Shown: positions 52,501 to 64,000, counted from the stretch's first letter. The stretch: 64,000 nt of DNA from Boswellia sacra (GCA_013180625.2 SNVD02002464.1:1-64000); one strand, 5' to 3'. A program made the numbers and translations. The notes: a model not told the origin generated them from the letters alone.

Positions 52501-52960
52501 TATCAACATCTGACCTATGATAGGGACTCCTGACCATATTGTTTGGAAGGGCCACACCTCTGGTATTTTCTCCATTGACTCAGCATGGGAATTATTATGG
52601 AGTAGACGATCAGTGAACTCCTTTCATCATCTTCTCTGGTTCCCTAGCCATGTTCCAAGGCACTCCTTTATTCTTTGGCTTGCCTCATTGGGTCGTCTTC
52701 GTACTATGGATCGACTACAACATCATGGCATGTTATCTTCTTCGGGTTGTGTTCTCTGTGCTTCATCAAATGAGACTCACGATCATCTTTTCTTTAGCTG
52801 TCCTTTCTCATCTTCTGTATGGGGGAGATTTCAAATAAGACCCTCATTGTTTGACCATCTTTTGGTTGGCTCTCTCTACTTCATTGGGCTTCTTTTCATC
52901 TCCAGGGTGGGAAGAATTTTGAGCATATCCTTACACGTTTGGTTCTTTCTGCTATAGTTT
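49510..52960 (+). pseudogene. LINE ORF2: endonuclease, reverse transcriptase, zf-RVT
   Basis: The endonuclease begins near 49525 (NIRGLNGFSTQ, GLIGLLETKVDQ) with several stops. RT is best kept at 50585-51556: DFRPISCCNVLYKCISK, ALKVDIHKAFDTVSRDF, RGVRQGDLLSPYLFVLAMEG. The catalytic box follows a stop and reads FVDDLMVF (usual FADD). A zf-RVT region with HIVWKGHTSGIFS and CVLCASSNETHDHLFFSCPF lies at 52520-52840. At least five in-frame stops separate the pieces, so it is inactive. It would have made the nick and copied the RNA. Confidence 0.88.
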
Positions 52961-53437
52961 ATTTTTTATGATATGAGAGGAATGATCATGTGCATCAACA
53001 GCGTCATCAGACTCGTCGTTAGGTGATTGACGAGATTTTTGCTTTGGTTTGCTTTCGGCTTCTAACCATTGAGGCCAAGTATGTGATCACTCCTCAGCTC
53101 CGTGCTATATGGGGACTTCATCGTTAGTTCGTTTTTTGAATTTTATTTTGTTTAATTGGGCGATTGCGCCCTTTTATTTTGTTGTTTATGGTGATGATAG
53201 CTTCGTTGTGGTTTTGGGCCTATGCGCCATCTTCTGTTTTGTTTGGGGCCTTCAGCTCTATGTTCCGTTTGTTTGTTTAAGGCCTTTAGTCTTTGTTATT
53301 TCCTTTTGGACTTGTGAGTACTAGGTACTCTTCTTGGGGTATGCCTCTCGTATTTTATACTTCCTTTTTTCTTTTTATGTGAATAGTAATTTTTTCAAAA
53401 AAAATAGAAGTGTAGATCAGGCTTTTCTTTTGCAAGT

Positions 53438-55096
53438 ATGGAAGGACTACGGAATGTAAATTTAGTCACTCAACCACTATTGCTCGAGGATAAAAATTAC
53501 GCCTATGGTTAAGATGAAGATCTTCTTGAAATCCCTTGAAGATAGAGTTTGGAACAGCGTTGTTCATGAATGGACACCACTAACGATGACCAATAAAGTT
53601 GGACAACGAGTTAAGAAACCTGAAAACGAATGGACTGAAGCCAAATATAAACTATCAAGTTGGAATTCTAAGGGAATCAATGCCATCTTTAGCGCTGTCA
53701 ACATTCAACAATTTGGATTGATCTCAAAGTGCACAACCACAAAGCAAGCAAGGAATATTATTAAGGTAAAGCATGAAGGTACGGAAAAGGTAAAAGATTC
53801 TAAATTACTTACTTTGACTTCAAAGTTTGAAAATCTTACTATGCTTGAGAAGAAACTATAAGTGATTTTCATAGTAGACTTTGCGAAATAACTAATGCTA
53901 CTTACATGCTTGGTGATGAATATTCTGAGGCTAAAATTGTAGGAAAGATCCGTAGATCTTTACCAGATAAATTTCAGCCTAAGGTTACAACCATTGAAGA
54001 AATCAATAACGTAAAGGCCATGAAGGTTGATGAACTACTTGGTTCTCTTCAAGCATATGAGATGGGGCTGAAATCGAGGAAGAAGGAAAAGAGCATTGCT
54101 TTTTCTGTCGCTTCAGAAAAGAATGTGATTATTCAGATGATAAATAGATTGTGTATTTGACAAAGAACTTTGTTAAATATATGAAGAAGAATCTCAAGAA
54201 GAAAAATCCCTAGAAAGTATAGAAAGTAAAGAGCTTTGATGCAAATAAGTTTCTCAAAGAACCAGCCAAGAAGATTTAAGAAAAATCTGATAAGAATGGC
54301 CATGTATAATGCTTTGAATGTAAAGGATTTAGACATATACAATCTGAGTGTCTGAACTACAAAAGAAGGATGGATAAGGCTTGTGTGCAAGTTGGAGTGA
54401 TGACTCAAAAACAGAATCTGATGATCGAGAACATTCAAGTAACTTTGTTGCATTTACTGGTAACGTGTCTGATAAACAAAATAGTCGTATCTAACATAAC
54501 TAAGCAGAACGGATCAGACAGTGATGAAACAGATGCAGAGGAGGAAGCTGATTATCCTAAGGAACATCAACTTGCAGAAAGAGAGAGAAATTTTCAGATG
54601 TGAGAAGGTATATACTGAAAACTGCATGAGTAAATTGGAGACAGTTGTGAACCAAAAAACTGAAGAGATTGAGAAACTCAAATCTGAACTTGCAAAGGCT
54701 CATAAGTGCATTGATGAACTTAAAATTGGTTCAGCTCAACTGGATCAAGTTTTAAGCCTTGGAAGAAAAAGCACAAATAAGCATGGCTTGAGATTCAATA
54801 AAGGTAATATTGCTTCAACTTCCAAAATAGTTTTTGTTCAAGCTTTAACTAACATTTCAGGTTCAAGTTTAAATGCTAGCTCTCAAAACTTAAAAGGTAG
54901 AGATGTCTTTATCTCACTCATAAGTTCCTTTAAGTCAAGCCCAGAAAAGGCAACCAAATTTGTTTCTACTTGTTATTTTTGTAGTGTAAAAGGTCACATC
55001 AAACCTAGATGTTATAAGCTGTTGAGTTTATTACATAAGAAATCTAAACAATTTGGGCAGTTACCTAAGACTCAATCAGTTTGGGTTAAGAAATAG
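53438..55096 (+). pseudogene. Copia gag
   Basis: Starts MEGLRNVNLVTQPLLLEDKN and shifts frame at about 53505, where the usual YWK of the family is lost by a short deletion. It continues MKIFLKSLEDRVWNSV. Two CCHC knuckles are visible: CFECKGFRHIQSEC near 54313-54354 and CYFCSVKGHIKPRC near 54970-55011. Between them is a Lys/Glu-rich coiled-coil-like segment. Several stops break it. Confidence 0.8.
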
Positions 55097-58000
55097 GTAA
55101 CTACGTGCAATGTTGCAATTACCGTTTTAAAATCTAAAGCTAATGATTTTTGATATTTTGATAGTGGATGCTCAAGACACATGATAGGGAACAAGAACTT
55201 CTTAAAAGACATCAGATCTTGTAAGGAATGGATAGTCATATTTGGTGATAGAGCTAAAAGCAAAGTGCTAGGTAAATGTACTTTGTGTGTTAAAGGTTTG
55301 CCTAAGTTGAAAAATATTTTGTTTGTTGAAGGGCTGAAAGCTAATTTAATCAGCATTAGCCAAATTTGTGATGACCAATTTAAGGTAAATTTTACAAAAA
55401 GTAGATGCATGGTTTTAAAAAAACATTGAATTAGCATTCTTGAAGGCACACTATCAAATGACAATTGTTATTTGTTGACAAACATTAATGCATTTTCTAC
55501 CAAAATATCAGATTCAGAGTTATGGCACCAAAAGCTAGGCCACATAAACTATAAGGACTTAGTTAAGTTAACTAAGACTAGAGTAGTTAAGGGTGTTCCT
55601 ACTCTTGATGACAAACCAAATGGTATTTGTGGACCATGTCAGTTAGGCAAAAAAATAAGAGGATCACGTAGCTTTAACACACAGCTTAGCACCTTTAAGA
55701 TACTGGATTTGTTACATATGCACCTTATGGGTAAGAGGTATGTTTTTGTTGTTGTTGATAACTTTTCTAGATTTACTTGTGTTGATTTCATTCGTAAAAA
55801 ATCAAACACATTTAAAGTTTTCAAGAACTTATGTGTGAAACTTGAGAATGAACAATATAGGAACATTAGTAGAATTGTAAAAATCCGAAGTGATCATGGG
55901 AAAGAATTCGAAAATATTTCTTGTGCAGATTTTTGTAAATTTTATGGTTTATATCATGAATTTTTAGCTCTAAAGACACCTGAACAAAATGGAGTGGTAG
56001 AGCGGAAGAACAGGACCTTAAAAGGGATGGTAAGGGTCATGTTGAACAGTAAAAAGCTAACAAAAAAGCTATGGGTAGAAGCTATCAGCACAACATGCTA
56101 TATCTCCAATAGAGTGTTCTTGAGATGTGGCACAACACAAACCCCCTATGAAATTCTAAAAGGAAGGAAACCTATCTTAAAATATTTTCATATTTTTTGT
56201 TGCAAGTATCTTGAATGATAGGGAGTAGTTGGACAAGTTTGATGCCAAGAGCGATGAAGGAGTTTTTGTTGGATACTCAACCAATAGTAAGGCTTATCGT
56301 GTTTATAACTTGAGAACCAAAACCATTATGGAATCAGCTAATCTAGTGTTTGATGGCACTACTGATTTCTCTATTTATTTGCAGGAAAAAAATTATTAGT
56401 TTGACGGAGGATGGAGATGATATAGAAGATTCAAACTCAACTGCTACAGACTGTAAAACAAAATCAATTACGACTGATACAACCAATGCCGTTAACTTAG
56501 ACAAAACAGAACCATCAACCAATGCTAATCTGGATAGAAATCAAATAAGACATGTTACTATAAGAAAAGATCCTTTTACATGGATTCAAAAGGCATATCC
56601 CACAACTTCAATCATTGGAAGTCCAGAAAGCACAATGAAAATAAGAAGCAAGGTGAGAAATATGGTAAGTCATAGTTGTTATATCTCTTTAATAGAACCA
56701 AAGAATGTCAATGAAGCTTTAAAAGAAGATGTTTGGATAAATGCAATGCAAGAAGAATTGAATCAGTTTAAAAGAAACAAAAGTATGAATGTTAGTTCCT
56801 AAACCAAAAGATGCAAATGTTATAGGAACTAAATGGATCTTTAAAAACAAAACTGATGAAAATGGGCAAGTCATTAAAAACAAAGATAGATTAGTTGCAC
56901 AAGGTTACGCTCAAATTGAAGGAATTGATTTTGAGGAAACTTTTGCACTTATTGCTAGACTTGAATCTGTTAGGTTGCTGCTTGCTATTGCATGCTTGTT
57001 AAACTTTAAATTGCTTCAAATGGATGTGAAGACAACCTTCTTGAATGGCTATCTTAATGAAGAGGCTTATGTTGAATAGCCTTAGGGATTTATTGATTCT
57101 AAACATCCAAATTTTGTGCATAAGCTTCATAAAGCATTGTAAACAAGCTCCTAGAACTTGGTATGGAGATTAACTAGCTTCTTGATTCAAAGAGGCTACA
57201 CTAGAGGAAGTAATGATAAAAATTTATTCATTAAACATGCTTCAACTTATTTCACTGTTGCTCAAGTGTATGTTGATGATATTGTTTTCGATTCCACATA
57301 CAAAGTCAAAGCTAATGAGTTTGTTGAACTAGTGTAGAGTGAATTCGAGATGAGTATGGTGGGTGAGTTGAATTTCTTTCTTGGTTTACAAGTGAAGTAA
57401 CTTGAAAATGGAATATTTATTTCACAATCAAAGTATGCTAAAAACTTGGTAAAGAAATTCGAACTAGACAAGGCCAAGGCACTTAAAACTCCTATGAGCA
57501 CTAATATCAAGCTAACAAAAGAGAATGCAGGTAATGATGTTGATTCAAGCCTTTATAGGGACATGATTGGAAGTCTGCTATACCTGATAGCAAGCAAACC
57601 AGATATTAGTTTCAGTGTTGGCTTATGTGCTCATTTTCAGTCATATCTGAAAGAACTAACTTTATCAGCAGTGAAGAAAATTATCAGGTATGTTCATAGG
57701 ACATTTGATTTTGAAATATGGTTTACTAAGGACACAAATATATGTCTTACAAGTTATAGTGATGTAGATTGGGCAGAAAATATAGATGATAGGAAAAACA
57801 CTTCGGGTGATTGCTTTTACCTTGGCAATAACCTAGTTTCTTGGCACAGCAAGAAACAAAATAGCATTTCTTTGTCCACAGTAGAGGCTGAATATATAGC
57901 TGCTAGAAGCTGCTACACTCAATTACTTTGGATGAAATAAATAATAAGTGACTATAGTATTAGTCAAGATTTTATAACTTTGTTTTGTGATAACACTAAC

Positions 58001-58200
58001 GCGATTAATATCTCAAAAAATCCAGTCCAATATTCTAGAACTAAGCACATTGATATAAGACATCATTTTATTAAAGAGCTTGTTGAATCCAAAACAATCC
58101 ATATTGAACATATCTCTACCGAGAATCAACTAGTTGACTTGTTTACTAAAGCACTTGATGCATTGAGATTTGAAAAACTGAGAAAAGCCATAGGCATTTG
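55097..58200 (+). pseudogene. Copia pol: protease, integrase, RT, RNase H
   Basis: Protease: FDSGCSRHMIGN near 55158, just after a stop at the usual Trp. Integrase (55472-56218): HHCC part with LWHQKLGHIN and CGPCQLGKK; then LLHMHLMG, where the first catalytic Asp is His, followed by RSDHGKEFEN and PEQNGVVERKNRTL. RT (56789-57310): GTKWIFKNKTDENG, LLQMDVKTTFLNGYLNE and the YVDDIVFD box. RNase H (about 57740-58060): YSDVDWAENIDDR, STVEAEYIAARSC, FCDNTNAINISKNP. It is broken by at least six stops or shifts. Confidence 0.88.
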
Positions 58201-58838
58201 TCAGGTTATCTGCATGAAAACCATGTTTAGTTATGTTATTTATATATGTAGCATCATTAGTCAATTTTTTCAACTTAAGCATGAATAAGCCACTTTGATT
58301 GTTAAATATACTGATAATTTAATGTCAAGACTAACAAGGACTAGCAGTTATGATGTGTAAAAGCGATCCTTACAGAGTAGCTTTAATGTATCTAGGAAAT
58401 ATGTTGAGGCAACCCATTCTAATGGAAGAGGGTTACCTCATTTCATGTGTGAAAGCTACTGGTTTTATAGCAATAATTCTTGTTAAGATTAATATTTGCG
58501 TGCGTAAGAAGCATGGTCATGGTGACAACTTAACAAAATTGAATATTAAGATAATAAAAATTGATGTCAATATGTGTTTAGTCAGCTCTGATACATATTT
58601 AGTTTTAAAAATGATTTTATTAAGCTCAGATATTTCAGCTACGTAAAGTTTAATTGTTTTTAGTTATGTGTAGTGTAACTTTCGACTATTGTTTCACGTC
58701 TAACTCTGTTTTATTTTCTTATGTGTTGATGTGTCAATAAGGTGAGTCACGTTAGCAAGGTCGTTTTGAGGGAAAGATTGTTTAGTGGTGAGAATATTTT
58801 GGTGATTTAAAAAACTTATGATTTTATAAGACTTCAAA
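58201..58838 (+). other. Copia 3' region, purine tract and start of 3' LTR
   Basis: Non-coding tail with a purine-rich GAGGGAAAGA at about 58768-58777 followed by TTGTTTAGTGG, the expected polypurine tract and LTR start. The LTR is cut after about 60 bases by CACTA element 3; the remainder should lie beyond the window. Confidence 0.5.
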
Positions 58839-59039
58839 CACTACAAGAAAATAGTGTTCTCATGTCACAAATTTTGTGTTGGTTTCTAGGAGAATGACAC
58901 ATATGTAAACATGGAAATCGGTCAAACCAAATACATGTCACACCTATTAAAAAATGGACTAACTACTGTGATGTAAATTGAATATGTGACACATATAATT
59001 AATTAAAAAAATATAAAAGAAATTAAAAAATATAAAAGG

Positions 59040-59438
59040 AAACCTAATCGATCAACCTTTCCTCTTGCTTTTTCGACCTTTCCCGTGACAATCCTAAAAA
59101 TCCCAACTCTTCCCGCTTGTAATTTTCCCTCATCCTTCTTGCAATTCTTGCAATTTCTGTCGATTTCCCTCTCGATTCTGTCCCCCCGTTCGATTTCTCT
59201 CTCGATTCTGTCTTTCGTCTCGATTTCCCTCTTGATTTCCCACTCGAATCTTGTCTTGTTCTTCTGTAATTCCCCCTACTGTCTTATTTTGAAGCTGCAT
59301 ATATACGACCGAAGCTGCACGAGAAAGCTGTAATAACGTTCTGTCCACCACAATTTGCACGAGAAAACTGCAGCCGTTAGCGTTCTGTCCACCAAGGTCT
59401 GTACGGCTTCCCTCTCCTTCAAGATCTGTGTTTTTCAG
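59040..59438 (+). other. Pyrimidine-rich leader before the FANCJ exons
   Basis: CT-rich DNA with tandem units built on TCGATTTCCCTCTCGATTC and, further on, two copies of CTGCACGAGAAA / CGTTCTGTCCACCA. It looks like a plant 5' leader, not FANCJ sequence, and it ends in a good acceptor (GTGTTTTTCAG) for the first helicase exon. This suggests material from two sources fused in the element. The last part could also contain a cryptic exon. Confidence 0.45.
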
Positions 59439-62400
59439 GCTGTTCATATTATGCAGCTCGTTCCATGGATGATGATGCATTATTGGTGTTTTGCCCATAT
59501 AGCTACATTATTAATCATGTCATTCGGGGGGCAATGGAAGTTGATATTAAAGGAGCTATTGTAATTCTTGATGAAGCCCAGTATGTTTCACAACTTCCTT
59601 CTTAGCTGTTTTCCTATAGCCTTCAGTTAAGTTATGTAAAACATGTAATAAAAGTAATTAACTTAACATGAAGCCATAGTTTCATATCATTCATGTTCAG
59701 AGAATATAAAAAATTAAACTTAATTGAGCTTCCATCCATGTTTGAGGCAATTTTATTCTCTCTTTTCCCTGCATTACAAACCTTTGACACTCATGCAAGT
59801 TGTATTACCTTTCGTTTTCTATAGCAACCAAATAAACACTACAGTCAAGTTTTGCATTTATTGAGCACAAATGTTGTGGTATTTATTTTTTTCCCAAATT
59901 TATGGAGATAAATACTTATGTGTAGTAATATGTTTTATTTCTGATTTTTTTTCAGCAATATAGTAGACATTGCTCGTGATGCTAGTAGCGTGGACATTGA
60001 GGAAGATGTTTTACTTAGTAGGTTGATTGTATATTTCTTGCCTTTTTTTTGACAGTTTTATCATTTTGCCGCTTATTGTGGTTATACTTCATAAAAGAAT
60101 TGCATATGGAACTACGGCAATTATGCTCTGTTAATGCGTTGATTTACCAACCTTTGAGCAAAATGACACAGGTAATCTTGGCTAATTCTATTTCAGAATC
60201 TATGAACTTTGATATATTTTAATTGAAATTTTTATGATAACAATTGTGATGGATATGTAGGACCTCATCAGTTGGATTGAGCGGAGGAAAACAACATTAT
60301 CTAAGAGGGAATTTCAGCATTACTTCTCTTCGTGAGTTTTTTGTGGCTATTCCCATTTTCTTTGTTATGTTTATGTTCATACTGAAATGTAGTAAGTAAT
60401 TCTAAAACACGGTGCCTTAAAAAATTTTCTTCTGTTAAGGTTGAAATTTATATGAAGGAATATTTTATGTTTTGTTGTTATGTTGTTAAGATAGACTGGT
60501 GATAAAGCTTTAAGAGAGCTCCAAGAAGCTAACATCTCGCAGCAGTGCTTCCCAATATTGCTAGAATGTGCCACAAAGGTACTTCCTTTTGCAGAATGTT
60601 GAGGTTTGATTTGACTGCATTGCACTTTATTAACTTACTTTTCTGGTTGAAGGCAATCAGAGCAGCTACAGATACAGAATTTGAGGTACCTCACTTGAGT
60701 GGCATGGCAGTGACAATATTGGAAGGTACAAGCTTATTGTTGGACTTCAACCCTTCAACTTATTTATTATCTATTGAGCACAAAATATTGTAATTGACTA
60801 CCTTTAAAAATGCAACAGGGTTGATCTCCTCGCTAACATATTTCTTCTCGCGAAATGGTGGCCATGTATTTGATTATCAACTTGCTTTACAACGATATAT
60901 CAAAAGGGATGCGAGTAAGTGCTTAAGAGTTGGTGATTTGTTTAATTCATTCAAAAGTCATGTTAATTCATTTCTCAGCCATTGATCTGTAATTTGATCA
61001 TATAGGTTAGGAATTCCTATTTTACCATTTTGAAGGATTTCATAGATGAGTTTTATCAAACTATTTGTGTATTTATTATTCTGTTCTTTCTTCCATCAAA
61101 AACTTATATTTTTTCACCACAGTTGTGTTTTTTTCTGACCCATTATTAACACTTTTTTATTTTTCGATAAAAAAAAGATTGTTGATGCTATTGTTAGTGA
61201 TCTTAAATTGCATGCAAAAAATTCTGCTGGTGAGTGGACACATACTTTGAGTTTGTGCTGATTGAATTCGGTTGTTGTATTCAGAGATGTAGCAGAGCTT
61301 TCTTTGTCCATCATTTTAATGTCGGGGTAAATATATGGCATTGTCAGATCTTGAACTGCTAAGCCGCATTTGTCAATGGATTACCAATTTATCTACTCTC
61401 TTCAATGGCTACATATGCCTTAGCCAAACAATATTTAGGTCAAGTCATTAATACGTTAATTCTATGTATTAATGATGGATATATTTTCCCCTAAATGGTC
61501 CATGGTAATGATCTACAAGTGTAGATGTCACAGTACCACACAACATTATGCCCTTTTCTTCAACAAAATAATAGTTTCATGTCTGGCATCTCATAACATG
61601 CCACAAACTGGATAAGCTAATAATTTTTTTGTATGTCTTTGCTCCAGTTGCATGACTCAAGGTAGTGTTCTCCTCTTATGTCAGTTCTTATCTTTAATTA
61701 TTATTCTTTTTTTCTTTTGAAATTTAGGACTTTGTCACCAATGAATTCCTTCTCATCTGAACTTGGAGTACAATTTGGCACTTGTCTGGAGGCTCCACAT
61801 GTAATTGACGTGGAATCACAAGTATAAGTGACAGTCTTTCACCTAAATTGCTTATTAGTTTTGGTTTGTTCTCTGCCATCATGTTTGAGTTGTCAACCTT
61901 TCATTAAATGCAAGTTATAAAACAGCAGATGGATATGCCTTCCAGGTATCTCGTGCATTTTATTCCAATGTTTGTGATTGACTAAGAAGGGGTTTTTCTT
62001 CCTGAGTTGATTAAATTGTTGGTTGCATTTTGTTATGAAAGATGCACTTGGCACGTCTTTAGAGGAAATTTGCAATGTTGTTCCAGGTGGCTGTCTTGTA
62101 TTCTTCCCAAGTTATAAACTGATGGAGAAACTGAGCAAATATTGGCAAGAAATAGGTCAATAGTCTCGAGTGAATGTGAAGAAACATCTTTTTGTGGGTA
62201 AGGACTTCATACCTCTTTTAGTTGATGTCCTTCAATATATATTTCATTAAATGTACATTTTTTGGGTTATGTTTTACACTTTTTTAGCCATTTCTCTTTG
62301 AAGTTAAATTGTTTAATGAAGGCCTGATAATGCCTTTTTTTCTTTTTGGGGTTAGTGCAGAGCCAAAAGGAGGAAGCCAGGAAGATTTTGAGCTCATTTT

Positions 62401-63605
62401 GAAGGATTACCATGAGTCAATTTCTCAAGGCAACAGACCTGCTACTGGGAAAAAGAGAAGGGTTAGGAAAGCTGGCGTTAGTCAGTTAGATAAAATCGAG
62501 TCTCATAAACATGCTAAAATGGAAGGAGCTGGTTTTCTTGCAGTTTGCCGAGGAAAGTTGTGAAACTTGTATTCCATACTTGAATATTGTTATCCCTTAC
62601 TTCTTGGTGGTAAAGAGACCAGGCCACTTCACTTTGAAAATATAGGATTATCATTGGGTTGCAAGTTCAAAAGATATACCTTTTTTTTGTTCAATTTCAT
62701 TTTGCATCAACTTTAATTGCTACGTTTACTTGCAGGTTTCAGAAGGGATTGACTTTAGTGATGATAATGCTCGAGTGGTTGTATCCTTTTTCCCTCCTAA
62801 AATTTTAAATGCCAAGTGTTTGAAATTCTTTAATATCAGGTGTTTTATCAGATCTTAAAGCCACTTTAGCACATAAAATTATTCCCACTAAGGAAAAATT
62901 GAAATATTGTTCATCTCTAGTACCTTGGAGGCAGGTTAACTCAGCCAACATGACTCTTAATAGGATTTCAACTGATAATGCTAGTAACACTAGTTCTCAT
63001 TGATTTTGTAAGTACTGCTAGCAGTTTTGAGTCAAAATCTGTTCAATTCAATTGCAATATGGTTGTCATTGTTCATTTGATGGTATTTGACCACAATCTA
63101 TAACTCCTTAACCGTCTCATATAGTTGTTGGCATTCCATTTCCAAACATGTGAGAAAACTTGTTCTGAACTGAATTTTTTTTTCAAATATAAATTATTCA
63201 ACTATGTTGGTCATAATGGCTGATTTGTTTGAACTTCTTATCAGAAATGATATTCAAGTTTCATTGAAGAGGAGATATAATGATACATATAAATCAACAA
63301 AAAAGCTTCTAAGTGGTAACGAGTGGTACTACCACCAAGCATTTCGAGCGCTAAATCAAGCTATAGGTAAATGTTTACTTTGCATTTGTCAGTTATTTTG
63401 GGTGGTATGTTTATCAGGTGATTATTCACCACGCCCAGCATGACGTTCAGATTGTATGTGTGAGACACAGATGGCTTTTTTTTTTTAATTGTTTTTGGCA
63501 TTATTGATTATCTAAATTAGGTGTACTATGATGTTAACTGCCTTTTACTCTTTTTAGGGCGCTGTATACGACATAGGTTTGATTATGGAGCCATCATCTT
63601 GTTAG
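59439..63605 (+). pseudogene. FANCJ-like (RAD3/XPD family) DNA helicase fragment
   Basis: FANCJ is an Fe-S DNA helicase of cross-link repair. Exons read: 59439-59580 (SYYAARSM, VFCPYSYIIN, VILDEA plus a split His codon), 59956-60017, 60098-60171, 60261-60331 (DLISWIERRKTTLSKREFQ), 60491-60578, 60653-60725, 60819-60914, 61178-61326, 61728-61821, about 61915-61945, 62041-62197, 62361-62557, 62736-62780, 63125-63149, 63245-63366, 63558-63605 (CIRHRFDYGAIILL). It covers motif II (DEAH after splicing) to motif VI, but lacks Walker A and most Fe-S cysteines. Stops at 60492-60494, 61259-61261 and 62161-62163 lie at conserved Trp positions or next to them. The donor after 62557 is lost, and an exon between 61821 and 61915 seems missing. 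Non-functional as a helicase. Confidence 0.88.
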
Positions 63606-64000
63606 GTAACTATTCCAAAATTCAATTGATTGTAACACTTGCCTCAAATCAAATTGCTTCCTTAAATTTGCATTGATCTTAGCATTATTAAATTATTAGC
63701 CATTCACTCCCTTTAATTCAGTTTTTCTAATATTATTATTACCCATTGTTTTTGTAATATACTAATAGTATTCTTTTGCAATTGTTTTTCTAATATTATT
63801 CAGTTTTTTAGCACAACCATTTGATTCATGTGACAACCAGTTTCTTTTCTTGCACGTTTCATTTCATCAATAAAGTTGGGAGAAGACGGCCCCTCTTATA
63901 TTGATGGAAAATTTTTTGATTCAGATTGATGTATGAATGCAATAGGTTTCCATTTGACAGCTTTTTAGGACAATGAGATCTGTTTAAGTGTAAATTTAGT
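63606..64000. other. Right edge, no exon recognised
   Basis: Intron-like T-rich DNA after the motif VI exon. The next FANCJ exon (expected to begin DERF or similar) is not seen before the window ends. Confidence 0.4.

Larger units (their letters stand above)
46684..53403 (+). mobile_element. L1-type LINE (non-LTR retrotransposon), nearly full length
   Basis: Bounded by perfect 16-bp direct repeats ATAGAAGTGTAGATCA at 46668-46683 and 53404-53419, with a 3' end TTTTTTCAAAAAAAA before the right copy. The layout is a 1.4-kb 5' untranslated region, ORF1 and ORF2. It sits ten bases after the copia primer-binding site, so it jumped into the copia element. About 6720 bases, the usual size of plant L1 elements, but both ORFs carry stops. 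Confidence 0.92.
45970..58838 (+). mobile_element. Ty1/copia retrotransposon, dead, with nested insertions
   Basis: Order on the plus strand: 5' LTR, initiator-Met primer-binding site, LINE insertion (46684-53403), gag, protease, integrase, reverse transcriptase, RNase H, then a purine tract and the first bases of the 3' LTR. A CACTA element cuts the 3' end at 58839. The domain order (integrase before RT) defines copia. Many stops and frameshifts make it inactive. The two LTRs cannot be aligned well by eye, so the left edge is approximate. Confidence 0.85.
58839..64000. mobile_element. CACTA element 3, left part, carrying a FANCJ-like gene
   Basis: The terminus CACTACAAGAAAATAGTG begins at 58839, preceded by AAA (candidate 3-bp target duplication). 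Short subterminal repeats follow (ATGTCACA, ATGTGACACATAT, 58860-58995). From about 59040 the sequence turns into a captured leader and FANCJ-like exons. The right terminus is beyond the window, so the size and the AAA duplication cannot be confirmed. Confidence 0.7.

Noticed and set aside
59575..59580. An apparent DEAQ instead of DEAH in the FANCJ fragment
   Set aside because: The codon is split by an intron: CA at 59579-59580 joins C at 59956, restoring His.

Overview
The window is AT-rich nuclear DNA of a flowering plant, very probably a eudicot. The evidence is two recognisable host genes of plant type (a Dof zinc-finger factor and an intron-rich VIRILIZER gene) set among plant mobile elements: Ty3/gypsy, Ty1/copia, an L1-type LINE, CACTA and Mutator-like elements. 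I cannot name the species.

Layout. 1-840: unassigned. 840-4454: the LTR end of a minus-strand gypsy element that has lost most of gag and pol. 5340-5776: a decayed exon of the proteasome subunit gene RPN2. 5970-6190: a palindromic repeat array. 6260-13428: a Mutator-like element with a 9-bp target duplication, split by a CACTA element (6511-12634, 3-bp duplication). 16017-22560: a second CACTA element carrying a spliced, minus-strand chimeric unit that contains MCM4 helicase exons. 21-26 kb: intergenic DNA, then an intact Dof gene (25212-26123, minus). 29070-44209: a complete VIRILIZER gene on the minus strand, 28 coding exons and 2199 residues. About 46.0-58.8 kb: a dead copia element, interrupted next to its primer-binding site by a 6.7-kb LINE with a 16-bp target duplication. 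58839 to the window end: the left part of a third CACTA element, inserted in the copia 3' end and carrying most of the helicase core of a FANCJ-like (RAD3/XPD family) gene.

Only the Dof gene and VIRILIZER look like functional host genes. They are unrelated in job: one is a transcription factor, the other the scaffold of the mRNA m6A writer. The most interesting signal is repeated gene capture. Two CACTA elements carry exon-intron pieces of DNA replication or repair helicases (MCM4, FANCJ), each placed behind a leader from elsewhere. A third piece (RPN2) lies beside a CACTA-like repeat array. In the MCM4 element the splice phases join into an open chimeric frame. All family assignments come from reading translations against remembered family sequences; no database search was run.
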